Shown here in pieces: positions 42,669-50,847 of a stretch of 64,000 bases of DNA. The stretch is from Streptomyces cylindrosporus. Lineage in GTDB: Bacteria; Actinomycetota; Actinomycetes; Streptomycetales; Streptomycetaceae. The notes beneath the pieces were generated by a model that ran no database searches, was not told where the DNA came from, and worked only from the letters and a program-made list of their open reading frames with translations. The position numbers were made by a program, and so were the translations under genes. The stretch covers positions 248,001 through 312,000 of the forward strand of contig NZ_JALDAY010000002.1 of assembly GCF_022698165.1 (NCBI RefSeq), given 5' to 3'. Every line of letters starts with the position of its first letter. Position 1 is the stretch's first letter.

Positions 42669-43763
42669 TCAAGTGGTGCGGGGCAGCGGTCGCGGAGCGT
42701 CGCCGGTGAATGCTGCCGTCAGGATGGTGTCGAGGCTGTCCCGGTCCACTGGCCGGGGATTGGCATAGGGCACAGAGAGGGCCTGGTCGACCACCGTCGC
42801 CAGATCGGCCCGGTCGGCACCTAGGGCCCTCAGGGACGCTGGTACGCCCAGCTTCTGGTTGAGCCGCCACAGCCTGGCCGGTGGGTCGTCGTGGCCCAGA
42901 GCTCGCGCCATGAGCGTGCGGGCTTCTGGTGCGCCCTCCAGGTTGAAGGCCAGGGTGTGGGGCAGCAGTACGGCGTGTGTCGCCGAGTGCGGCAGGTCCA
43001 GGGTGCCGCCCAGTGCGTGGCAGAGCTTGTGGTGCAGGGACATGGTGGTGAGGCCCAGGCACATTCCGCACAGCCACGCGGCGTAGAGGGCGGCCGACCT
43101 GGCCCGGATGGCGGTCGGGCGAGCGGCGACGGCAGGCAGGGAGTCAGTCATCGCCTGTACCGCTTCTTGTGCCATCAGGTCGGTCAGGGGGGAGCGGTCG
43201 GGAGCGTAGAGGGCCTCGGCGGCGTGGGCGACGGCGTTGAGACCGCTGGTGACGGACACGTCGGGCGGCAGGGAGTACGTCAGGTCGGGGTCGTAGATCA
43301 CGGTGACGGGACGCACCTTCTCGGCGCGGCCGGTGGTCTTGATCCCGCCCTCGGTGATGCCCCACACGGGTGTCATCTCCGAGCCGGAGTAGGTCGTGGG
43401 TATCGCGAGATACGGCAGGCCGGCTTCCAGCGCCAAAGCCTTGGCCAGGCCGATGGCCGAGCCTCCCCCGACGGCGACACACACGCGGGCTCCGACGGTG
43501 GCTGCGGCCTTGCGTGCGGCCTCCACAGTGTGCCGGGGTACGTGCATGCGTGCCTGGTCGAAAACGCCCATGACGGTACCGGGGAGCTCGGCGGTCAGCC
43601 GTCGGGCCAGTTCGCGGCCGCTGTCCGAGCAGAGCAGCAGTGCCGGGCCTGGTGCGGTCGTCGCCAGTTCGTCGCCCAGGGCGGTGATACGGCCTGGGCC
43701 GAAGAGCACCCGTGTAGGCAGTGCGGGAACGGTGAAGTCGTGCCCGCCGGGGATCACGTTCAC
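42669..43763 (-). CDS. maleylacetate reductase
   Basis: A 364-residue iron-type alcohol dehydrogenase family protein of the maleylacetate reductase group. It has VAVGGGSAIGLAKALALE (NAD(P) loop) near 95, IPTTYSGSEMTPVWGITEGG near 120, and SLHHKLCHALGGTLDLPHSA near 240, which holds the His residues of the family. It reduces maleylacetate to 3-oxoadipate with NADH. The GTG start overlaps the stop of the hydroxyquinol dioxygenase by 4 nt, so the two consecutive steps are coupled. Confidence 0.93.
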   Translation of the reverse strand: MNVIPGGHDFTVPALPTRVLFGPGRITALGDELATTAPGPALLLCSDSGRELARRLTAELPGTVMGVFDQARMHVPRHTVEAARKAAATVGARVCVAVGGGSAIGLAKALALEAGLPYLAIPTTYSGSEMTPVWGITEGGIKTTGRAEKVRPVTVIYDPDLTYSLPPDVSVTSGLNAVAHAAEALYAPDRSPLTDLMAQEAVQAMTDSLPAVAARPTAIRARSAALYAAWLCGMCLGLTTMSLHHKLCHALGGTLDLPHSATHAVLLPHTLAFNLEGAPEARTLMARALGHDDPPARLWRLNQKLGVPASLRALGADRADLATVVDQALSVPYANPRPVDRDSLDTILTAAFTGDAPRPLPRTT

Positions 43764-44659
43764 GCGGATCCCTCACCGCGCGCGGGCTCAAGGACCAGTT
43801 CGATCTCTGTGTGCATGAAGGGGTTGGGCAGTCCGTGCCGGGTGGCCGTGTCCGCGTCGTCGGTGCGGCGGAAGTCCCGGACCAGGCTGCGCTTGACGGC
43901 GAAGACGGCGTCCGAGTCGAGGTAGGGGCTGTCGGCGACGAAGATGTGCGTGGTCACGGGGAGATGGCTGTTGGCGGTGACGATGAAGTGGATGTGGGCC
44001 GGACGGTAGGGATGGCGGCTGGTGGCCAGCAAGAGCTGACCCACTGGTCCGTCGGTGGGGATCGGATAGTGGGAGGGGACGACGGTGGTGAAGCAGAAGC
44101 GGCCGTCGTCGTCCGTGGTGAACAGACCTCGTCCGTTGCCGGGCGGCAGCACGCCGGGACGCTGCACGTCGTAGTAGCCGTCCTCGTCCGCCTGCCAGAC
44201 GTCGACGCCCGCGCCCCGTAGCGGAGTCCCGTCGACGGAGACGACGCGGCCGGTGACCAGGCAGGGCTCGCTCTTGGCGACCTCGTCGATGCTCTCGCCC
44301 AGTTCCCGCTGGGGGGACTCGGTCATGTGGAAGGGGCCGAGGACGGTGGCCTCGGTGGCGCTGGGCGACTTGCGGTGGTTGATGTTCTCCACCAGGGAGG
44401 AGATGCCCAGGACGTCGGAGAGCAGCACGAACTCCTGGCGGGTGTCGTCGCACTTCTGCCCGGTGGCCGTGAGGAAGTCCACGGCCTGCTCCCATTCCTC
44501 GATGGTGGGTTCCATCTCACGGACGGCAGCGTGCAGATGTTTGACGAGGATGGACAGGCAGGCGCGGAGCCTGGGGTCAGGTGTGTTGTCGAAGCTGGCG
44601 ACGGCCGCCGCGGTGACGGTGGTCTCGTCGAGGTCGGCGGGCAGTGCGAGCCCGGTCAT
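43760..44659 (-). CDS. hydroxyquinol 1,2-dioxygenase (intradiol)
   Basis: A 299-residue intradiol Fe(III) dioxygenase. The ligands are Y163 (EDGYYDVQ), Y198 (PSHYPIPTDGPVG), H222 and H224 (RPAHIHF). An N-terminal helical linker domain (1-100) mediates dimerisation. DVWQADEDGYYDVQ is typical of hydroxyquinol over catechol enzymes. It opens 1,2,4-trihydroxybenzene to maleylacetate, which the next gene product reduces. Located 104 nt after the extradiol dioxygenase gene, with a hairpin between. Confidence 0.92.
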   Translation of the reverse strand: MTGLALPADLDETTVTAAAVASFDNTPDPRLRACLSILVKHLHAAVREMEPTIEEWEQAVDFLTATGQKCDDTRQEFVLLSDVLGISSLVENINHRKSPSATEATVLGPFHMTESPQRELGESIDEVAKSEPCLVTGRVVSVDGTPLRGAGVDVWQADEDGYYDVQRPGVLPPGNGRGLFTTDDDGRFCFTTVVPSHYPIPTDGPVGQLLLATSRHPYRPAHIHFIVTANSHLPVTTHIFVADSPYLDSDAVFAVKRSLVRDFRRTDDADTATRHGLPNPFMHTEIELVLEPARGEGSA

Positions 44660-44701
44660 GGTGTTTCTCCCGTCGGTGGGGCTGGGTGAAGGCCCGCCCG
44701 C

Positions 44702-44721
44702 GCCGTCCCGAAGGGGACGGC
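44702..44721. other. intra-operon stem-loop with tetraloop
   Basis: GCCGTCCC-GAAG-GGGACGGC forms a perfect 8-bp stem with a 4-nt loop between the extradiol and hydroxyquinol dioxygenase genes on the minus strand. It is probably an RNA-processing or stabilising hairpin, because the genes on both sides belong to one pathway set. Confidence 0.5.
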
Positions 44722-44763
44722 CGGGGCCGGGCCCGCTGTGTCGGCGCTGCGGGACCGGTGGTC

Positions 44764-45705
44764 CTACAGAGGCGGCGCGATGAACAGCCCGGGGTCGACG
44801 TCGTTGAAGGAGCGGCCGGCGACGAACTCGTTCATCTGATTGGCCGTGCCCCACTGGTCGATGATCTCGGGGTTGGTGAGGTCGTGGACGGAAGGGTGCC
44901 AGGTGTCCTCGTCGACGAGTTCCAACTCCGTGGTGTACTCGACGGTGTTGCCCGCCGGGTCGAGGAAGTAGCTGAAGGTGTTGTCGCCGGCGTGGTGACG
45001 GCCGGGCCCCCAGACCTTCTCGACCTCGCCGCGCAGCATGCGACCCGTGCCTCGCATGAACTCGTCCACGCCGCGCATCTCGAAGGAGGCGTGGTGCAGG
45101 GCGACATGGGGCCCGCGGGCGATGGCGAAGCTGTGGTGGAGCGGGTTGCAGCGCAGGAACCACATGAACTCGCCCTTGGAGCCGATCCGCAGGGTGTCGG
45201 ACAGGCGGAAGTCCAGGTGTTTGACGTACCAGGCGACGGTCTGCTCGGGGTTGGGCGAGTTCATGACCACGTGGGACAGGCGGACGGGGATCGACTCGCG
45301 CTCTTCGATCTTGCGGTGCGTGCGGGTCACAACGTCGGCGGAGACCTCGACGACGCGGCCGTCGCCGTCGAAGAAGCGCACGCCGTAGCCTCCGCCCGGC
45401 GTGGTGAGGGGCCTCGGTTCGTGCACCAGCTTCACGCCCTGCACGGTCAGACGCTCGGTCAGGGTGTCCACGTCGGTGGGTGTGGCGGCACCGAACGAGA
45501 CGAGGTCCATGCGCTTTTGGACGTCGCGCCGCAGCCGCACCACGTACTGCTCGGGCGAGCCCTCGGCCGCCAGGAAGGACACCCCGCTGTCGGAGTGGGT
45601 CTCGGTCAGCCCCCACATGTCGGTGTAGAAGGCGTGCTGGGCCTCGAAGTCCGGCATCGCTATGTCGATGTGCCGCAGGTGGGTGATCAGGTGCTTGGTG
45701 CTCAT
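44764..45705 (-). CDS. VOC-family extradiol ring-cleavage dioxygenase (copy 3)
   Basis: A 313-residue paralogue of the proteins at 1398 and 26304, with the same two-domain architecture. The predicted Fe ligands are H145 (LSHVVMN), H204/H205 (ALHHASFEMRG) and E256 (NTVEYTTEL). The opening LITHLRHIDIAMPDFEAQHA and the ending DPGLFIAPPL follow the shared pattern. It follows the hydrolase at 45707 by 1 nt with AAGGAAGG-type ribosome site. It occupies the middle of the nine-gene AraC-linked operon, between two hydrolases and the hydroxyquinol branch. Confidence 0.9.
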   Translation of the reverse strand: MSTKHLITHLRHIDIAMPDFEAQHAFYTDMWGLTETHSDSGVSFLAAEGSPEQYVVRLRRDVQKRMDLVSFGAATPTDVDTLTERLTVQGVKLVHEPRPLTTPGGGYGVRFFDGDGRVVEVSADVVTRTHRKIEERESIPVRLSHVVMNSPNPEQTVAWYVKHLDFRLSDTLRIGSKGEFMWFLRCNPLHHSFAIARGPHVALHHASFEMRGVDEFMRGTGRMLRGEVEKVWGPGRHHAGDNTFSYFLDPAGNTVEYTTELELVDEDTWHPSVHDLTNPEIIDQWGTANQMNEFVAGRSFNDVDPGLFIAPPL

Positions 45706-45706
45706 C

Positions 45707-46831
45707 TCAGGAGCCTTCCTTGGTCAGACGGTCGGTGAGCCAGTCGGCGATGGTCGGCATGACCGGTCCGGTGCCCATGTGGCCGCCGGGGAAGAGCCGC
45801 GCGGTCTTCGGGTCGCCGTGGCGCAGGCTGAGGTGGATGTCCTCGGAGCTGTTCTGCCGGTCGTCCATGCCGTTGACCAGCAGCAGAGGTGCGGACGGCC
45901 GGTCGAGGATTCCCTGGTCGAGCAGGGACAGCCGCGGGCAGGCGGCGACGTAGTCCTCGAAGGTGTGCCCGCCGAAGATCCGGGAGCGGGCGCCCATCAG
46001 ATCCATGAGGTACGAGGAGGCGTTGCGGGACTTCTCCTGCCACTCGGGCTGGAAGGTGAGGTGTACGCCGCCGCCCCAGTTCACGGCCGCGGTCAGCCGA
46101 TCACGGTGGGTGTGGGCGAGCTTCATCGCCCAGTAGCCGCCGAACGACAAGCCCAGTGCGGCGCAGCGCGAGGCGTCCAGGTCGCTCTCGTCGAGCCAGG
46201 CGAAGACCGGGTCCCACTGGCGTTCGGCGTCGACACCGGCGAGGACCGGCGACTGGCCGACGCCGGGCTTGTCGATGTGGAGGGTCGCGAAGCCACGCTC
46301 GCGCAGCAACCGGCCGCGGGCGTACGTCTCTTCCTTCCAGACGTCGATGCCGCCCCACATCATCACCACCGGAGGCCGCTCTACGCCGCGGGGCCTGGCC
46401 ACGAAGAAGGAGACACTGTCCCCTTCGCCGTCGCGGCCCTCGAAGGGGACGGTGACGTGCTCAACGGCCGGATTGTCCAGAGCGGTTGCCCGGTCGAAGT
46501 AGACACGGGCCTGGACGTACGCATCCAGCTTCGCCGGGTGGACGGGTGACGGATAGCGTCCCAGGAAGGCGAACTGGTAGGCCTGCCACCATGCTTCGCG
46601 GGCCGCTTCCAGCTCGCCGCTCTTCTCGCAGGCCTGCGCACGGTCCGCGAAGTCGGCGGCGAACCGGGTCCAGTGTCCGGCCCAGGCCACCGGGTCCGTC
46701 CCCGGCAGAGTGTCGATGGCCTGGCGGGCCGCGGCATCGTCGATGGCGTTGAACGGGTTGCGTCGCTCCGTCAGATGGGTACGCAGCCACTCCTGCGCGT
46801 CGGGCAGGGTGCGGATCAGGTCAGCGCTCAC
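45707..46831 (-). CDS. alpha/beta hydrolase (FrsA/DHPON-hydrolase-like)
   Basis: A 374-residue hydrolase with a helical N-terminal cap (1-115) and core. The nucleophile is S229 in GLSFGGYW, with Asp in VNGMDDRQN and a late His in PGGHMGTG. Same architecture as the hydrolase at 31485, and again next to an extradiol dioxygenase, so it probably cleaves the C-C bond of the ring-opened product. The GTG at 46831 overlaps the CocE-like gene stop by 11 nt and marks where homology starts; the upstream frame is shadow. Confidence 0.84.
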   Translation of the reverse strand: MSADLIRTLPDAQEWLRTHLTERRNPFNAIDDAAARQAIDTLPGTDPVAWAGHWTRFAADFADRAQACEKSGELEAAREAWWQAYQFAFLGRYPSPVHPAKLDAYVQARVYFDRATALDNPAVEHVTVPFEGRDGEGDSVSFFVARPRGVERPPVVMMWGGIDVWKEETYARGRLLRERGFATLHIDKPGVGQSPVLAGVDAERQWDPVFAWLDESDLDASRCAALGLSFGGYWAMKLAHTHRDRLTAAVNWGGGVHLTFQPEWQEKSRNASSYLMDLMGARSRIFGGHTFEDYVAACPRLSLLDQGILDRPSAPLLLVNGMDDRQNSSEDIHLSLRHGDPKTARLFPGGHMGTGPVMPTIADWLTDRLTKEGS

Positions 46832-48632
46832 TGGGAACCACCGGCAGCAGCAGTCGGGACGGGTAAGCCGTGTTGTGGTGGACGTGGTGCAGCGTCGTCC
46901 TGGAGCTGCCGACGTGGTAAGGCACGTACTCGGCGTTGGTCGCGCCAGCCACACCGGTCGGGGTGTCCAGGCTGGAGATCTCCAGGCAGATGCGGTGGCC
47001 GCGGCGGAACTCGTTGGCGGTGGCGAGGATTTCGATGTCGTACTCCACGACTTCGCCAGGCACCACCGGCTGCCGCGCGTCTCGGGTCAGCTTGTGGAAC
47101 GGCTTCCACTCGGTGGACCGCTTCTCGTCCAACGCCCGGTTGGACGCCTTGAGCCAGCCGCGCGTCAACTCCCGCTTGGGCAGGGTCTCGTCGATGTCAC
47201 GCTCACCCTCGCGGACGGTGCGCACCGAGGGGTCGGGGCCGACGTCGGAGAGGGTGACGATCCAGTTGGTGTCGTCCTGGTCGATGGCGGCGAACAGTTT
47301 GAGGACCGCGGGCCCGGCGATGGTCAGGTCCTCGGGCAACGGCTCCGACAGATAGCGCAGAGAGGCCACCTGCCGGGTGTGCGTGAGCGGCATCTGCACG
47401 AACGAGTCGGGCGGGATGGTGTCGTCGGCCGAGGCGGGCACGAACGGTGTGGGCCGCAACCGCTCCCAGCTGTTCAAGTAGAAGGGGGTCCACTGCGTCT
47501 CGGGCAGCGGCCAGTCCTGACCGGTGCGCCACTCGTTGGCGCCGGTCACCCAGTAGCGGACCGGCGGCTCGTCGAGGATGCCGGTGTCGAGGCCCTTCAG
47601 CCAGTGGTCGTACCAGCGCAGGATCTCGCTGTGCAGGCCGTGGAAGGGACGCTCCAGGTGGGCCGGTCCCGCGAAAAGCATCTTCTTGGGTGCCTTGTCG
47701 AGGTGACGCCAGTAGGTCTGGGCGCCCTGCAGGTGCGTCTTGTACGTGTACGCGTACCAGCCGGATCCCGTGTAGACGGGGATGTCGATCTGCGCGAACT
47801 CGTGTTCGCTGCGCTCGACGGTGCCTTCGGGTTCGTACGGGTCGATCAGGACGTCGAAGTAGGCCGGCAGGTGCTGGCCCTTCATCGTCAGTACGTTGTA
47901 CAGGTGCGGGTGGAGCTTGTAGTCGTCGTTGTTCATCGCCTCGTTCCACAAGGTCTCCTTCTCGGCGCCCAGTTCGCCGGGCGCGCCCTTGTCCTGGTGG
48001 AAGACCCCGAAGTGGGAGACGAGGTAGCGGAAGAGATGGACGACGCCGCCGGGGTACTCCTCGCGGAAGCCGCCGAGGGTGCCGTAGGCGCCGCGCGGGT
48101 CGAAGGGGAAAATCGCCTTCAGGTGCGGGGGCCGCTGCCGGGCCACATACATCTGCTCGGCGCCGAAGCCGGAGATGCCGACCATGCCGACCTGGCCGTC
48201 GCACCACGACTGTTCGGCGATCCACTCGATCAAGTCGTAGGAGTCCCACGTGCGTTCACCGCCGCCTTGTGACTTGCCGATGGCGCGCGGGGAACCGATC
48301 ACATGGATGTAGCCGCGGGAGGTGAGGAAGCGTGTGTCGCCGGCCTCCTGCGGACCGCACCACAGCGGCGACCAGGAGGGCTGCGGCGGGATCGTGGTGG
48401 CGATGTCCGGGCCCTGCAGGTCCTTGTTGTAGATCGCGAAGGCGAGCAGGGCGGGCAACGGTTCCTCGGTGCGCGGGCGGTAGATGTCCACGCACAGCTC
48501 GACCCCGTCGCGCATCGGGACGCGTACATCCCGTTCGGCGATGAAGTCGTCGTACTCGGCCGGGCGGTCGTAGAGCGTGGGCGGCGTCTCGGACGTCACG
48601 GGCAGGGCCACGCGGGAAAGCTGGTCGGTCAC
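46821..48632 (-). CDS. CocE/NonD family hydrolase
   Basis: A 603-residue serine hydrolase of the cocaine-esterase/X-Pro dipeptidyl peptidase family. The catalytic Ser is S154 in MVGISGFGAEQ. The middle carries the helical insert (200-320), and the C-terminal jelly-roll domain (about 390-600) is typical, ending with ISSLDTPTGV. The family hydrolyses esters and amides of bulky aromatic acids. GTGA overlap with the cyclase-family gene upstream. It may release an aromatic acid from an ester or lactone intermediate. Confidence 0.88.
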   Translation of the reverse strand: MTDQLSRVALPVTSETPPTLYDRPAEYDDFIAERDVRVPMRDGVELCVDIYRPRTEEPLPALLAFAIYNKDLQGPDIATTIPPQPSWSPLWCGPQEAGDTRFLTSRGYIHVIGSPRAIGKSQGGGERTWDSYDLIEWIAEQSWCDGQVGMVGISGFGAEQMYVARQRPPHLKAIFPFDPRGAYGTLGGFREEYPGGVVHLFRYLVSHFGVFHQDKGAPGELGAEKETLWNEAMNNDDYKLHPHLYNVLTMKGQHLPAYFDVLIDPYEPEGTVERSEHEFAQIDIPVYTGSGWYAYTYKTHLQGAQTYWRHLDKAPKKMLFAGPAHLERPFHGLHSEILRWYDHWLKGLDTGILDEPPVRYWVTGANEWRTGQDWPLPETQWTPFYLNSWERLRPTPFVPASADDTIPPDSFVQMPLTHTRQVASLRYLSEPLPEDLTIAGPAVLKLFAAIDQDDTNWIVTLSDVGPDPSVRTVREGERDIDETLPKRELTRGWLKASNRALDEKRSTEWKPFHKLTRDARQPVVPGEVVEYDIEILATANEFRRGHRICLEISSLDTPTGVAGATNAEYVPYHVGSSRTTLHHVHHNTAYPSRLLLPVVPSER

Positions 48633-49447
48633 TTGTCGCCCTCCTCGGGGATCCAGGCGACGACGCGGGTCCAGGCACCACTGGCCCGGTCGACCTTGAC
48701 GGGGAACGCGGTCACGTGGAAGCCGTGGCTCACGGGCAGGGCCGCCAGGTTGTCCAGCTTCTCGATGTGACAGTAGGGCTTCTCCCTGCCGAGCAGGTGC
48801 GACTCCCAGAGCTGGTCCACGTCCCCGGCCTGGTACTCACGGGACATCACGTCGAAGGGCCGGTCGAAGCCCCAGGCGTCGATGCCCATGAGGCGGACCC
48901 CGTGGTCGATCAGCCACTCGGTGGCGCTGCGCCGCATCCCGGGATGGGCGTTGTGATACCCGGGTTCGCTGAAGCGCAGCGATGTGTCCGTCCGTATGAG
49001 GGCGACGTCCCCGGCCTTGACCTCGTAGTCGATCTGCTCAAGGGCGGCGATGACGTCGGTGTCCGTGATGCCCTCACCGGTCTTCTTGTGCGTCATGTCG
49101 AGCACGAAGCCGTCACCGGCGAACCAGCCGAGGTCCACGTTGTCGATGGTCGTCGCCTCACTGCCGTCCGCGCTCTGCGGCCAGTAGTGGTACGGGGCGT
49201 CGACGTGGGTGCCGCAGTGGGTGCCCAGCTTGACGACCTCGGTCGCGGCGGCGCACTCGTGCGGCCAGTGCACGCCCTCGCCCAGCATGTAGCTCATGTT
49301 CTTGGCTTTGGTGCGGTGATCGGTGTACTCGATGTGATGCGGCATCGGCTCAATGGCCGAGGTGCTGTTGGAGATGCGCTGGCTGAGATCGACCAGGCGG
49401 TAACTGCGTCCCGCGAAGGTGACACGCTGGGCGTCGGTGTGTGACAT
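48629..49447 (-). CDS. cyclase family protein (classical HxGTHxDxPxH hydrolase)
   Basis: A 272-residue metal-dependent hydrolase. The canonical metal signature is complete: H77, H81, D83 and H87 in KLGTHCGTHVDAPYHYW. The family includes kynurenine formamidase and isatin hydrolase, enzymes that open amide or lactone bonds. The ATG at 49447 begins the homology; the frame extends further only antisense to nothing coherent. It follows the FAD monooxygenase by 29 nt. As in the 1-6 kb operon, a monooxygenase and a cyclase-family hydrolase go together, hinting that oxygenation yields a lactone-type intermediate. Confidence 0.88.
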   Translation of the reverse strand: MSHTDAQRVTFAGRSYRLVDLSQRISNSTSAIEPMPHHIEYTDHRTKAKNMSYMLGEGVHWPHECAAATEVVKLGTHCGTHVDAPYHYWPQSADGSEATTIDNVDLGWFAGDGFVLDMTHKKTGEGITDTDVIAALEQIDYEVKAGDVALIRTDTSLRFSEPGYHNAHPGMRRSATEWLIDHGVRLMGIDAWGFDRPFDVMSREYQAGDVDQLWESHLLGREKPYCHIEKLDNLAALPVSHGFHVTAFPVKVDRASGAWTRVVAWIPEEGDK

Positions 49448-49476
49448 GACGGCTCCTGAATATGTGGGGGTTGGGA

Positions 49477-50607
49477 TCAGATGGGCTGAGCCATCACCTG
49501 GTGGCAGCGGTCCTGCAGTTTGTGGGCTTCGGCGTGGCGGCCTTCCCGCTCCAGTTCGCCCACCTTCACCGAGGTCTCCACCACCAGTCGGCAGCGCTCC
49601 AGACGACGCCGCCCGAAGGCCTCCAGGGCGGTCTCGACGTCGTCGTGCAGTCCGAGTTCCTCGGCGAGCACCAAGCTGTCCTCGATCGCCAGCGCCGCTC
49701 CGCTGACCATCTGCGGAGAGGGCGCGTGCGCCGCGTCGCCGATCAGTACGGTGCGGCCTCGGTGCCACGGTCCGTCCACGACCCCTGCGTGCACCGGCCT
49801 GCGCACGACGAGTTCGGGGTCCTTGATCGTCGCGGCGACCTCGGCGACCCGACCGGAGAACACGTTCAGCAAGTCCCGCATGCGTTCCGCCAGTTCCTCC
49901 TGTGGCAGGACACCTGAATCGGCGTGGTTCTCGGTGACGAACGCGTAGGCCTGGTCCTGGGAGATCGGGATGAGTCCCGCGTTGTGCACCGGCCCGGCGA
50001 AGGTGTGCAGCGTGGTGGCCCATCCCGGCCGGGGAACGATCGCGCGCCACACCATTTGGCCGGTGTATGCGGGTTCGGCGGGCATGCCGAGCATGTCGCG
50101 CACCGTCGAACGGATGCCGTCCGCCCCGACGACCAGGTCGACGTGGCGTGCGGAGCCGTCCGTGAGCCGCGCGGTGACACCGTCCGCGGCCTGCTCCAGC
50201 GCCGCGACGCTCATACCCGTGTGCAGTACCGCCCCTCGGGCGAGTGCGGCGTCACGCAGAACCTCGTGCAGCACGCCCCGGCTGAGGCCGGCGAGTGCGG
50301 GCATGTCCGGACCCAGCAGCAACGGCAGGTCGATGACGTTCCGCGTCCGGCCCGCGGAGTCGCAGTTCGAGATCTGGGTGAGTCCGAAACCGCCGTCGAT
50401 GCAGGCATCGGCGAGTCCCAGCCGCTGCAGAGCCCGTAGTGACGGCCCGGTCAGACTCAGCCCCCAGCCCGTGACGGACCAGTCGCGATTTCGCTCGACC
50501 ACGTCGACGGTATGTCCGCAGCCGGCCAAGGCGATGGCCGCGGTCATACCCGCGATTCCCCCTCCCACGATGAGGACTTGACGGCGTGCGTCGTCGCGCG
50601 CGTTCAT
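49477..50607 (-). CDS. FAD-dependent aromatic monooxygenase (group A), first gene of operon
   Basis: A 376-residue flavoprotein hydroxylase. It has VLIVGGGIAGMTAAIALAG at about 10-28, the VVGADGIRSTVRDML (DG) motif near 160 and LIGDAAHAPSPQM near 290. The ATG at 50607 has GGAGG eight bases before it. First gene of the nine-gene minus-strand operon that ends at 39803. The promoter region holds the CACG.TCCGGATAGT motif shared with the MFS gene at 52073, so the AraC protein encoded between them probably controls both. Confidence 0.9.
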   Translation of the reverse strand: MNARDDARRQVLIVGGGIAGMTAAIALAGCGHTVDVVERNRDWSVTGWGLSLTGPSLRALQRLGLADACIDGGFGLTQISNCDSAGRTRNVIDLPLLLGPDMPALAGLSRGVLHEVLRDAALARGAVLHTGMSVAALEQAADGVTARLTDGSARHVDLVVGADGIRSTVRDMLGMPAEPAYTGQMVWRAIVPRPGWATTLHTFAGPVHNAGLIPISQDQAYAFVTENHADSGVLPQEELAERMRDLLNVFSGRVAEVAATIKDPELVVRRPVHAGVVDGPWHRGRTVLIGDAAHAPSPQMVSGAALAIEDSLVLAEELGLHDDVETALEAFGRRRLERCRLVVETSVKVGELEREGRHAEAHKLQDRCHQVMAQPI

Positions 50608-50664
50608 TCGGCCTCCAGAAACAGACAACGTGACGGAGGTGACCGTAGGACCATGGGAGCGCCG

Positions 50665-50681
50665 CAACTATCCGGATCGTG
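50665..50681 (-). promoter_or_regulatory. AraC-regulon motif, copy 1 (upstream of monooxygenase operon)
   Basis: On the minus strand CACGATCCGGATAGTTG lies 58 bp before the ATG of the monooxygenase. It matches the motif before the MFS gene (53411-53427) at 15 of 17 positions. GATAGT could act as a -10 box. No other recognisable element lies in the 50608-50847 gap. Confidence 0.5.
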
Positions 50682-50847
50682 AGGGGGCTGTCCGCTTCCT
50701 GCATCGAAGTTGCGGGGCCTCTTCGTGCAGGTCAGAGGAGGTGCGCGGCAGGCGGGCGACACGACGGGTCCTTCATCGCTTGGAGCCGTCGTGATCCCAG
50801 CGCACTCTGCGACGGCCTCAGGGCGCACACTGCAACCCCTGACGGCG

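Noticed and set aside
44702..44721. The hairpin as an operon-ending terminator
   Set aside because: The stem is only 8 bp and the genes on both sides belong to the same ring-cleavage pathway, so read-through is expected.
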